Part shown: piece by piece, positions 1 through 9,420 of the stretch
Position numbering within the stretch: the stretch's first letter is position 1
How the letters are laid out: every line of letters starts with the position of its first letter
DNA from: Syncephalis plumigaleata
Lineage: Eukaryota > Zoopagomycota > Zoopagomycetes > Zoopagales > Piptocephalidaceae
NCBI GenBank assembly: GCA_025201365.1
Contig: JAIXMF010000256.1
Span: forward strand, 1 to 20,137
Direction of reading: 5' to 3'
DNA length: 20,137 bases
Notes under the pieces: generated by a model
Told to the model about the DNA's origin: nothing
Databases searched by the model: none
Seen by the model: the letters and a program-made list of their open reading frames with translations, nothing else
Position numbers and translations under genes: made by a program

Positions 1-55
1 AATAACAATGATAATGCGGCTAGCTAACTTGTATACTGTCTTCACAATTGATTAG
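1..55 (+). other. 3' part of an intron of the SAM synthetase gene
   Basis: The stretch ends in ATTAG directly before the first codons of the GHPDK motif. It contains a CTAAC branch-point-like sequence at 24-28, about 27 bases before the acceptor. It splits the Asp codon after its first base (phase 1). The donor lies outside the window. Confidence 0.85.
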
Positions 56-1155
56 ACAAAATCTGCGATCAAGTCTCAGATGCCGTTCTGGATGCTTGTC
101 TGGCCGAGGATCCCTACTCCAAGGTAGCCTGCGAGACAGCCGCTAAGACGGGTATGATCATGGTATTCGGTGAGATTACCACGTCGGCCAAATTAGACTT
201 CCAAAAGATCATCCGTGATGCCGTGAAGGCCATCGGTTACGACGACTCCGAGAAGGGTTTCGACTACAAGACGTGCAATGTCCTAGTGGCCATCGAGCAG
301 CAATCACCCGAGATTGCCCAAGGTCTCGTACAACGCAGTAACGCCATCGAGGACACTGGTGCCGGTGATCAGGGTATCATGTTCGGCTACGCTACCGATG
401 AGACGCCCGAGTGCATGCCATTCACCATTACCATGGCTCACAAGCTTAACATGAAGATGTCGGAACTACGACGTGATGGCACACTAGGCTGGTTGCGTCC
501 CGACTCGAAGACACAAGTTACCGTCGAGTACCGCAACGAGGATGGTGCCATGGTGCCAATACGTGTGCACACCATTGTCATCTCAGCGCAGCATGCACCT
601 GAAGTCACCAACGAGGAGATTCGTACGTCGTTGCTCGAGAAGGTCATTCGTGCCGTGATCCCGGCCGAGTTCCTCGACGATAAGACGATCTTCCACTTGC
701 AACCATCGGGCAAGTTCATTATCGGTGGTCCTCAGGGTGATGCCGGTCTCACGGGTCGTAAGATTATCGTTGACACTTATGGCGGTTGGGGCGCTCATGG
801 TGGTGGTGCTTTCTCCGGCAAAGACTGGTCCAAGGTGGATCGTAGTGCGGCCTACGCAGCTCGCTGGATCGCCAAGTCTCTCGTGCACGCCAAACTAGCT
901 CGTCGCTGTCTCGTCCAGTTGAGTTACGCCATCGGTGTGGCCGAACCCCTCAGTATCTTTGTGGACACTTATGGCACCGGTCGTCGTAGCAATGAAGAGT
1001 TGCTAAAGATCATTAACGATAACTTTGACCTACGTCCTGGTGTCATTGTCCGTGACTTGAACCTGACCAAGCCGATCTATCGTCGTACCGCTTGCTACGG
1101 TCATTTTGGTCGCGAGGAATTTACATGGGAGCAACCTCGTGAACTCAAGTTCTAA
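56..1155 (+). CDS. SAM1: S-adenosylmethionine synthetase (methionine adenosyltransferase), last exon
   Basis: The enzyme makes S-adenosylmethionine from ATP and methionine in the cytosol. The visible 366 residues begin inside the conserved N-terminal GHPDKICDQ motif: the exon opens at 56 after an AG acceptor with two bases completing the Asp codon, and reads [20 protein letters not shown] before the ATG at 154. That ATG is therefore internal and not the start. Family motifs seen are [15 protein letters not shown], the glycine-rich loop [30 protein letters not shown], and the C-terminal [15 protein letters not shown]. Eukaryotic enzymes have about 385-395 residues, so only about 20-25 N-terminal residues lie upstream of the window. 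The frame is intact to the TAA at 1153. Identity is certain. The paralogue name is nominal because fungi may carry one or two SAM genes. Confidence 0.97.
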
Positions 1156-1343
1156 CTTTCTTCTAATACACGCTCTCTCGCTCTTTCGTTGTTTGTTGTG
1201 TGTTCTACATAAAAATAGCTAATACCTAGATAGATATCTGCATCAATATTATCATTGTAGCTATTGTCGTCGTTGTCATCCTCTTATCATCTTCATCTTC
1301 ATCATACTTATTCTTCCTTCACATTGTCACGATTATGTCTTTA

Positions 1344-1349
1344 AATAAA
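1344..1349 (+). terminator. Poly(A) signal of SAM synthetase
   Basis: AATAAA lies about 190 bases after the stop codon, in an AT-rich 3' UTR. It is a match to the canonical hexamer only; the cleavage site is not visible. Confidence 0.55.
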
Positions 1350-1390
1350 CACTGATATAACATTAATGATTATATGATCGAACCATGTTT

Positions 1391-1396
1391 TTTATT
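1391..1396 (-). terminator. Poly(A) signal of the oligopeptidase B-like gene
   Basis: TTTATT on the plus strand reads AATAAA on the minus strand, about 60 bases after the peptidase stop codon at 1456-1458. Confidence 0.5.
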
Positions 1397-1455
1397 GATA
1401 TGATAATAAAATAATCGCTATAATTCATATCTTTCAAGTACTAAACAACATTGTA

Positions 1456-3925
1456 CTATCTTTGTTGAACGCTCATTGCTAAGTAACGAGCCGACTTTTG
1501 TAGTTTATCCATCGCATAGGCTATCTGAGTAGAAATCTCTAGTGTATGTTTGTTGTTGTTTCCATTTCCAACTAGATATGATTTGCTAGAATATTAGTAA
1601 ATGTTGTAATAAGAAAGAAATAAAGTAGCACTACTTACAGTGGCCTGCATCTTCATCGATCATCATAACAACTGTAGACGGATCAGTATCCTGCCTAGAG
1701 TTTTTAGCATTGATAGCACGCATCTTGGCTACCCATTTAGATGGATCTATAGCAATAGCAATAGTAATAATAGTCATGTCAGTTCACCTATTACATTATA
1801 TCAATCGACCATTACTTACCCCAGTAGGGTACGCGTGGATCGTGGATTCCTGCAATAACAAGGATATTCGGATACTTCACGTCCACCTTTAGATTGTCAT
1901 AAGGCGAGTATGACTTGATGGCATCATATGCGCTACGGTCATTTAGCGGCGTTCCCCACTCGTAATTGTCATCGTCGGCATTTATATTCTTCGGATCCAT
2001 CATAGTGTCTAAAACATTCAAAAATGGCACTATACTCATTCATATACAACGCTCGTTAGGAATATAATACCAGGTAACTTCATGTACGATTAATACTTAC
2101 CATCTAGAATGGCCACTTTCGCGATATCTGGTCGCTCGTTAATGACAGCGCCGACCATCATGCCACCGGCACTACTACCACTAATGGCCAATAACTCGTG
2201 GCGAGTGTACTTGAGGGAGACGAGCGCGTCGGCAGCTTGGATAAAGTCATTGAACGTATTCTTCTTATTTAAACGCATACCCTCGGATCGCCATGTCGGT
2301 CCTTGTTCATTACCGCCACGTACGTGAGCAATCGCATACACGAATCCTTGATCAAGTAGTGGAATAGTACTCGAAGAGAATCCAACCGGATACGCTTGAC
2401 CATAGGCGCCATAACCAGTGAGCCATGCGAAATTAGTACCATCTCCCTTCATTAAGCTCTTTTTATAGGCAATGGTGACAGGAACCGGTGTCACCGTTCT
2501 ATATCGTCTTGCTATACCGCCCGCCATGATAACCTTCGTAGCATAGTCCTCCTCTTTGTACTGAGGAAGTGGACTTAGGTACGAAGTTACTGGGATCTTT
2601 GTCTTCATAGGGTAAGTATAAAGTGTTGGTGGTTTAACCACGGTGGAGTACGTGAATTGTAGAACGTCACTTTCATATGTCCATTGGAACGGAAGAGTGA
2701 CGGCGTAGGAATCACCCGAAAGATTAATGACATGTGGTGCGGTATTAGGTAGTAGTCTTCCATTATTGAGATCGTACACATTGATCTTTGGAGTCAGGGT
2801 CGCTGACTCAATTGTTACAAAATGATTTTGGAATACAATAAATTTCATATAATAAAAACCCACACCGTTTAACACTTGTCCGCATGCTTGAAATTGCCTA
2901 GTCCGCTTGTCGAAATCGCAAGCATAATACACGTTATACTCTCGTCCCCTCGCTTCAAGCGACATAGCGAATAGAAACTGACGACCTAAATGATGCACCG
3001 CTGATATTTGTCCTTGCATCGGTGGAGTTATCGCGGCTAGAGTATTCGCACTATCCGTAGTGATATCCAAGTAGCGCGTATTGCTAGCGGTGGCTGTATA
3101 CTCGGTTATAAACAAATATTGCCTGCTACTCGCTACACTCATTTCATATGTGTATACATCTCCGCTCTTGGTGTAGATTTGTTGAAACTTTGTTACCGGA
3201 TCACCAACGGTATATCGTGCCCTACCATTGTCAACGGCATCCTTATCTATAGTGGTGTAAAAAATGCTTCTTCCGGTGCCGCTCCATTCGATTGACATGC
3301 CAACATTACGGATCTCGTATGGTAGCAAATTGCTGGATTTCGGATCCTTAAAGTACAAAGTGTGTCGCTCATCGCCCTTGGCATCTATAGTAAAGGCAAT
3401 TAACGTTCCCTGTATATTTGCTTTAATTTCTCTTATTGCTCCGGCTTTAGTACCGAGCGCATTAACGTCAAGTATCATTTCTTCCGCGGCATTGGGTACA
3501 CTAGTGGATCGTCTATAATAGATGGAATATGGCTTGTCAGCCACCTTTCGAGTATAGTATGTATAGCTGCCATATTGCCATTTATCCGTTATTAGATCAC
3601 GCGATAATGCAGATTTTCGCTTGAATATATTGTCTCGAAGTGATCGACTGCTCTCGAGCACTTGTTGCGAGTAGGACGCTTCATTTCTTAAAAATTGTTG
3701 AACGTCATTGCTTTTGAGGCCATCATCCTTTATCCATTGATATGGATCATTGATTATATCGTTATAATATTTATGCTGGAATGGTTTCGTCCTTGCCACC
3801 GGAACCTGCGGTATTCCCTGTGTAGTGGATTTAAGTGATGCCTCTAACGATGAGTCCCCACCAGAAATAAATGAGGGCAGGAATGCTAACCCTAGTAGAA
3901 TGGTAGCGGATCGACAACCAAGCAT
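1456..3925 (-). CDS. Oligopeptidase B-like serine peptidase (S9A family), signal-peptide bearing
   Basis: Four exons join to 2259 bp (752 residues): 3925-2101, 2029-1820, 1746-1639, 1571-1456. Introns of 71, 73 and 67 bp have GTAAGT donors and phase-1 junctions, and branch sites include CCTAAC and TACTAAT. The N-terminus (MLGCRSATILLGLAFLPSF) looks like a signal peptide. A beta-propeller of roughly residues 80-470 precedes an alpha/beta-hydrolase domain. The catalytic triad is visible: Ser585 in GSSAGG, Asp672 in IHDPRVPYW, and His714 in AGHFGNG, the last formed only after exon 3 joins exon 4. AHVRGGNEQG, NKKNTFNDF and KSYSPYDN are typical of oligopeptidase B, which cleaves after Arg or Lys in peptides; prolyl oligopeptidase usually has GGSNGG at the nucleophile. 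Known oligopeptidase B enzymes are usually cytosolic and about 690-720 residues long, so secretion would be atypical. Upstream, TATTTAAA near 4022-4029 on the minus strand could serve as a TATA element. Confidence 0.92.
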
Positions 3926-4225
3926 ATTCGTTAAATGAGAAGAACGAGAACTCTATGGCGTATTGCGAAGAAAATGAGGAAAATTGATAACTAAATTGCG
4001 AAGCATATAAAATACTGGTGTTTTAAATAGGTGCTATCGAGGAGTCGCTCTGCTTGAAGTCCATGTTCCGCCGACCAAATGAGGATAAAACGTTGTTATA
4101 ATGGGACCGAGTTTCAACACGATTCTGAATAGCAATGCCAAAAGCGGTATCAATCAGCAAGAATGGAAATACCATATTGGTATAGTAGCATCAATAGGCC
4201 ACTGCTTAGACCTCTAATAATATGG
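3926..4225. other. 5' flank of the peptidase gene
   Basis: AT-rich promoter-like DNA upstream of the minus-strand peptidase. A TATA-like TATTTAAA on the minus strand at about 4022-4029 lies about 100 bases before the ATG. No open frame or RNA gene is evident. Confidence 0.4.
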
Positions 4226-4760
4226 CATTATATGACTGCGTATACAGTATCTTAGTGTTATACATTGAACATCGTATGCTTATAAATATGATACTTTATT
4301 AGCATTCTATATAAAACATTATATCTATTGACTATATCCTATATTATAGCGTATTTGTTGAAGTGCGCAACGTAGCCAATCGTAGTAACATTTCACTGAT
4401 TGTAGATGTTGCTTTGCAAATGCTTAAACATCATACAATGATTCAAGTAGCCAGAATACAGAATACACTAGACACATATGCATTAGAATAAGCTAGGTGT
4501 ACCACTATTATTATTATTTGACAGATACATTCTCAGTGCAAAGTAAATTCTAGTTATGCAAAGCATTGTTTGATGCGGCCTTAATGGCATTCACATTGTG
4601 GTAAATAACATGAGACGAATGCTATGCAACGAATAAAGCATTTGCTAATGGGGGATTCCATACTGACATACTGACAACGACAATGGTGCTGACTACTATG
4701 TAAACTATTTATTGACAAAAGTAAAGGCTTACAATGCTAATCGGTTGGAAAAGTCATGTA
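4226..4760 (+). mobile_element. Non-autonomous inverted-repeat element, copy 1 (left end missing)
   Basis: This stretch matches 6679-7212 in the same orientation over its whole length, by eye roughly 90% identical over the first 400 bases with small indels, diverging more toward the right end. Its right end, read inward on the minus strand, begins TACATGACTTTTCCAACC and agrees with the left terminus of copy 2 at 30 of the first 38 positions. I found no matching left terminus upstream, so the copy is truncated or its left part was replaced. It has no open frame and no visible transposase. It sits in the 5' flank of the peptidase gene. Confidence 0.75.
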
Positions 4761-6494
4761 CGCGGCAGTAGTTAACTATCATATGCAATAGAATGACAAT
4801 TTGATACTATGCATCAGAGAATGGCGTGTTTACCTTCCTTGTCGCATAACAGTACCAAGAATAGTAATTGAATACATGTTCGCTACTTATAAGCTGAGCG
4901 TATTGGGATTCTTTCTTTTCTATTTGTATATATCGTCGTCTAAAGCACGTGCACAACGTACAAAGGTCCGCTACGTTTGATCAATGTCGTTCACGCGGTA
5001 ATCCTCGGTAAAAAGAAAAGAACTATCTATTGATGCGATTATACTGCACTACCTCTGTAATATGACCGAGATGGGGTTTTATCAACGTACAAACACAGTT
5101 ACAGACACCACTGCTGGGATGTATTCCATTTTTTTATAACTTCAATTATTACTCCATAGAAATTTCATCAGCTTTATTTATATTATAATAGGGCTTGTTT
5201 TCCTCTATCTAATGATATACAAATGATATTATAGTAATTAATAGAATATTTGATCTCTATGCTTTAAAATACGACTGCATTCCGACAGTTGTGTGAGCAA
5301 ATCCAATTTCTAATCCTTTCTAATAAGCTACTTAACACTTTATTAATATCCATTGTATCATCCCATTAATCGTTATTCAATCATATCCTCTCTCTCTTCA
5401 CTATCTCATTTCCCCTTCGTTCAATAATCACGTATCTATTACCGTAACACTCATATACGATAGCAATGCTCGTTAACACACACACACTCGTCTATTGCTT
5501 TTTATTTTTTTATTCCTCCTCTGATCACACATACACCACCACCACTCATGCTTTTCCTCTTACTCCACCTTCGTTTACAGTCATCAACAGGCTACGCTTA
5601 GCTGCAAGCGTATACTACTTGTCTTTGTGTTGTTCTCGGTCGGTCGTCTTATTCCCGTCTAGTCTGCTGCTTTGCCACTGACTACTTGTCGATTATGTTG
5701 ATTGTATGCCGCATACTCGTATTTTGTATCGCTATTCGTCGGCAGCCTCACTTCAATCTGTATACTCTGTCATAAGCACACTTTGCTCTTCACGCTGTGT
5801 AGTAATTGGTTCTTTATTCGTTGTCGATCAACGTGGCATATACCCCACTGGGTCTTTCATACTGGTTTATCCTCTATTCAGTTCACTCTTTCTCTCTCCC
5901 TTGTCTACTTGCTTGCGACACTCCCTTGCCCTCACTCGTGTATTTCTATTATTTCATGTCGTGTCCTTTATTCACGACGTTCGCTTACCGCGTTGTACCA
6001 CTTTATTCGCGTTGACTTGCTGTTCATTACTCGTAGTATGTGAGGATACGTACGCATATGTAACACTCGCGCTATGCATTAGGCACCACACTTGCTTGCC
6101 AGCATACAACGTCTCCACTCGCTGCTTTGCATTACTTACTCGTGATTTATACATATATGCAAGTACGCGGTACTCGTGTTAACTACTAGTTAGTGCTGTT
6201 TGTTCATCTGATTGCGACATGTATACGTAACAAACACTACGCCTTCTACTCGTGCGTTGTGAAAGTACGCGTATATACATAATATCCGCGCTAACTACTA
6301 CCCATTACGTCGCTTAGCACTTTGTATTTGTAGTGGTACTGTCTGACATTGTATTGCATATTGTACATGTGTCGAGGCAATCCTATATGATGGCTACATC
6401 TTTATTTGCATAGTATACATCAATAGCTAACATGGCACTAATAGAGAGTAATAACGGCACTAGTACATCCATTCATTGATCATTAGCATGGTAT
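4761..6494. other. Gene-poor region with a pyrimidine-rich core
   Basis: No convincing gene is seen. The first about 600 bases are AT-rich. From about 5380 to 6050 the plus strand is strongly enriched in C and T, which leaves several overlapping stop-free frames (5466-5681, 5702-6043, 5706-6182). Their translations are rich in Ser, Leu, Cys, Tyr and Phe, show no domain, and are open in two or more frames at once, as expected from composition. A non-coding transcript or a promoter/UTR is possible but not shown. Confidence 0.4.
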
Positions 6495-6563
6495 TATATG
6501 ACTTCTCCAATCGATTAACACAGTAAGTCATTAACATTTGTTCTTATTACTAAATAATCTTGC
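6495..6563 (+). repeat. Left terminal inverted repeat of copy 2
   Basis: 69 bp, aligned without gaps to the reverse complement of 7144-7212 with 17 mismatches. The best conserved blocks are GATT/GTTAACA, TTAAC..TTTGTTCTT and TAAATAAT. Confidence 0.75.
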
Positions 6564-7143
6564 GCATTCATTAGCACCATTATTATTATTATTGAAGTCA
6601 ATATATGACATCTGTGTCCGTGTATGCAATTAATGCTCTCTATAGTACATTCGCCTTATAGTCGCTATTAATCGTGTTCATTATATGACTGCGTATACAG
6701 TATCTTAGTGTTATACATTGAACATCGTATGCTTATAAATATGATACTTTATTAGCATTCTATATAAAACATTATATCTATTGACTATATCCTACATTGT
6801 AGCGTATTCATTGAGGTGCGCAACGTAGCCAATCGTAGTAACATTTCGCTGGTTGTATATGTTGCTTTGCAAATGCTTAAACATCATATGTTAATTCAAG
6901 TAGCCAGAATACAGAATACAATAGACACATATGCATTAAAATAAGATAGGTGTACCATTATTATTATTTGACAGATACATTCCTAGTGCAAGGTAAATTC
7001 TAGTTATGCAGAGCATTGTTTGATGCGGCCTTAATGGCATTCGCATTGTGGTAAATAACATAAGACGAATGCTTAACACAGAACAAAGCATCTGCTAATG
7101 CGGGATTCCATACACACATAATGACAAAGACAAAGACAAAGAT

Positions 7144-7212
7144 GCAACATTATTTACTAACAAGAACAAAAGTTAAAGGCTAACAATGTTAACTGGTTGA
7201 AAAAATCCTGTA
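7144..7212 (-). repeat. Right terminal inverted repeat of copy 2
   Basis: Partner of 6495-6563. Its inner part contains GTTAGCCTTT when read on the minus strand. The same ten bases minus one occur in the left end of the Fanzor-bearing copy at 9335-9344, linking the three elements. Confidence 0.75.
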
Positions 7213-7510
7213 TTCAAAGGTATGAACATTGCGTAAGAAGACAATATCAATATGGTTTACATTGCACTGATGATTGTTGTTGTTGTTGCTACAAATAACA
7301 AAGATATATTTAGTAGAATACACATATACTCGTCATATATATGTTTGTTGTGATTGACGACATACACCATCAGATGTCATGAAAGTGATGATTTCATACG
7401 TTGTCACTACATAATGCATACATACACACACAGATGCATAATAAAGAATTAATAACGAGTAAGCACTGATGAACACATATTATATTGGAATGATCTATCT
7501 GTCCACTATC
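7213..7510. other. Intergenic spacer downstream of the hypothetical gene
   Basis: AT-rich sequence with a GTT repeat at about 7272-7288 and CA-rich stretches. It probably contains the 3' UTR of the minus-strand gene ending at 7511. No clear AATAAA is found on the minus strand. Confidence 0.35.
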
Positions 7511-8200
7511 TTAGAGTTTACTAATAAGACGTGTGGCAGATGACGATGCTTGCCTGGATGAATGAGATACGTTGAGATGATGTCGTTGCTGGTACTCCTC
7601 GGCACCAGGTACCGTGGATCGGTCAACCTCTTCGTCACGATGCCAATCGGGCGGGCAATGATTCTGGCTGATACGCTGCACATCGGTGGTAATGCGACCG
7701 AATTCATCGGGTGCCAAGCGAACATCGCGTACCACGGCATTGCTGGACACGGTCGATGTTGGAATGCGTACCTGTTCATCGTCATTAGTGTGTTCCGGGT
7801 CCTTTTCTAATGGAGGCAAGACATATCCCGTGGCACCAGTTGTGGCACCAGTTGTAGCAGTTGTAGCTTTAGGTGAACCTGCCAACTGACCGGGTGATGT
7901 GGCGGATGGCGACGATTGATGTGTTGCACCGGTTGTGTCCGTGCCAGTCTCAACGTAGGCATCTGGCCGTACTGACTCGCTTGGTAGATTGGCCGAATGG
8001 ACAGCTAGTGCTGCATTATCGTGAAGCACCAGCGAATGATCGAGTTGTGCCATGCTCGGTACAAATGCCGGTGCAGATGGTGTTGCCGTGTTCGTTTCCG
8101 TGGTAATTGAGGCACGACGATCTCGACGTCTTGATGGACTACGGGCAGACCTGCCGTTCATGTTGTTGGCTGATGAGCGCGTCGTATAATAGTTAGGCAT
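7511..8200 (-). CDS. Hypothetical disordered Ser/Thr/Ala-rich protein
   Basis: A 229-residue single-exon reading frame that I do not recognise. An in-frame TAA lies about 20 bases before the ATG, so the start at 8200 is well placed. The sequence is low in hydrophobic residues and probably disordered. It has a basic N-terminal stretch (SARSPSRRRDRRAS) that includes an RRAS site suited to basophilic kinases, then a Thr/Ala/Gly-rich repeat-like segment (TTATTGATTGATG, residues about 112-124), an acidic patch (EKDPEHTNDDEQ) and a His/Gln/Ser-rich tail. There are no transmembrane segments or catalytic motifs. Local GC content is higher than in the flanks, and a probable 5' UTR intron lies at 8251-8323, both supporting a real gene. 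It could be a regulatory or RNA-binding protein, but nothing proves that. Confidence 0.6.
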   Translation of the reverse strand: MPNYYTTRSSANNMNGRSARSPSRRRDRRASITTETNTATPSAPAFVPSMAQLDHSLVLHDNAALAVHSANLPSESVRPDAYVETGTDTTGATHQSSPSATSPGQLAGSPKATTATTGATTGATGYVLPPLEKDPEHTNDDEQVRIPTSTVSSNAVVRDVRLAPDEFGRITTDVQRISQNHCPPDWHRDEEVDRSTVPGAEEYQQRHHLNVSHSSRQASSSATRLISKL

Positions 8201-8250
8201 GATGATATCGATGATAGATTATATTGATGATGATGATGATGGGGATGATG

Positions 8251-8323
8251 CTATTGAGAATGATGATATCAGAATATTAGTTTGTTTCTGAATTCATAGT
8301 AGTAGTAGTAGTAATAAACTTAC
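8251..8323 (-). other. Probable 5' UTR intron of the hypothetical gene
   Basis: On the minus strand GTAAGT at 8323 is followed by a CTAAT branch-like site within AAACTAATATTCTG and a CAATAG acceptor ending at 8251. This gives 73 bp, the same size as introns proven by protein frame elsewhere in this window. It lies 50 bases before the ATG. Confidence 0.55.
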
Positions 8324-9307
8324 TATTGGCAATACTAGCGAGGAATATGATAGTAAGAATGTGGTTGAAGAGCGTTGTAGAACAACGTGTATAATGGTGC
8401 TAGTATTCCCTTTTGCATTCGAGTGCTGTTGCTGTTGTAATGAGTGTAGTCTTGCTTGCCTGCTCGTTGCTCGGTTGCAGAGAACAGTTGTGAGAAAGAA
8501 TGCCTGAATCAAGTATACGCCAGTGAATGAGCAGACTGGTCGATATGGAAAAAGAAGAAGAATAGGAAAAGGATAGCTGACTAGTACGAGCAAACAAGGA
8601 GCGACTATAACCTACTTATCAACTATCAACAAGAAGACTCGATCTATTTAAGACACGATTCAAGACATGTGCCTTCCTTTGTACTAGACATTCTGTATTC
8701 CCACATCAAGCATGGAAGAACAGGAAAAAAAGGAGGAGAATACGACACTTTCGTTCAGTGTAGACATGCACCGCACCACGCACACACATGCGTAAATGAT
8801 ACATCCAACTGCCGTCGTCCATTCTAGAAAGACGACTTGTACCATCAGCAGGGGTACTTTTTGTCTGCTTGTCCTTCTACCTACCTACTCCGCTTGCATC
8901 CTTGCCTTACTTGTTTCTTTCCTCTCTTCCTCTATTCTTAGTAACACACTATTATGATTCGTGAATGATATTGTGAATGGGGCCACACGCCATTCCCCAA
9001 CCCATTTGCATCATCATTATATCAAATGATATAATGGTAACGACGTGCTCTAGCTGGTAGTACTTGTACGCATTGACCACCATAATGGGATAGCCATTTC
9101 TATCATCATTATCCGTAATAAAAGGAATAACCCACAGCTTTATTGATCAACTAGTAGACAGGAATGGTTGTTTTGCAGTTAAAGTTTACTAGGCAACAAG
9201 ACACGTCCGTGTGGCGATGCCATAATCAGCTAGTTAACAAAAAGTCAAGTGCTACACGGCTGCTCATTATATCGTGTATAGACTAGTGGACAGATGATCG
9301 CCTAACA
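8324..9307. other. Upstream region of the hypothetical gene; no further gene
   Basis: The minus-strand part from 8324 to about 8600 is probably 5' UTR, with pyrimidine-rich tracts, after a TTAAATA TATA-like site at about 8642-8648. Minus-strand frames at 8294-8593 and 8400-8597 are rich in Leu, Ser and Phe because of this bias and are not called as genes. From 8650 to 9307 nothing is seen apart from a perfect palindrome at 9015-9036. Confidence 0.4.
9015..9036. repeat. Short perfect inverted repeat
   Basis: CATTATATCA and TGATATAATG are exact 10-base arms separated by AA. It could be a dimeric binding site or a chance feature of AT-rich DNA; it is too weak for a terminator in a fungus. Confidence 0.5.
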
Positions 9308-9344
9308 TACAAGCTTTTTCCATCCAATTTGCGCAGTTAGCCTT
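9308..9344 (+). repeat. Left terminal inverted repeat of copy 3
   Basis: Begins TACAAGC and ends near GTTAGCCTTT. Its core is exactly complementary to the right end of the same element, and the last ten bases recur in copy 2. Confidence 0.75.
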
Positions 9345-9420
9345 TTGTTTTTACGAATAAATAATAGTTATGATAGCACTTACAAGTATCTTTTGGGGTG
9401 TGGTCGCGATAACGCCACGG

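Larger units (their letters stand above)
1156..1455. other. Convergent intergenic region holding both 3' UTRs
   Basis: Only 300 bases separate the stop codons of the convergent SAM synthetase and peptidase genes. Poly(A) signals on the plus strand (1344-1349) and minus strand (1391-1396) are arranged so that the two transcripts probably overlap tail to tail. There is no further coding sequence. Confidence 0.6.
6495..7212 (+). mobile_element. Non-autonomous Tc1/mariner-like element, copy 2 (both ends present)
   Basis: A 718-bp element bounded by long inverted termini. The left end starts TATATGACTTCTCCAATC and the right end, read inward, starts TACAGGATTTTTTCAACC. The two termini match at 52 of 69 positions without gaps. 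The interior from 6679 on is shared with copy 1 at 4226-4760, whereas 6564-6678 is not found there. No transposase frame is present. The terminal TA could be the TA target duplication used by Tc1/mariner transposons, which is an inference from the ends only. Confidence 0.75.

Noticed and set aside
438-888. Minus-strand frames inside the SAM synthetase gene
   Set aside because: They are antisense shadows of a gene whose plus-strand protein is unambiguous.
5706-6182. 158-codon plus-strand frame in the C/T-rich block
   Set aside because: Two other frames are open over the same bases, the translation has no domain and is skewed to Ser, Cys, Leu and Tyr, and no intron signals support it. It is explained by low stop-codon density in pyrimidine-rich DNA.
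4226-7212. LTR retrotransposon with the two direct repeats as LTRs
   Set aside because: The copies lack TG...CA ends, there is no primer-binding site after the first or purine tract before the second, the interior has no gag or pol, and the right ends match inverted-repeat termini instead.
8294-8597. Minus-strand hydrophobic frames of 99 and 65 codons
   Set aside because: Two overlapping frames with Leu/Ser runs from a pyrimidine-rich leader; more likely 5' UTR of the downstream gene.
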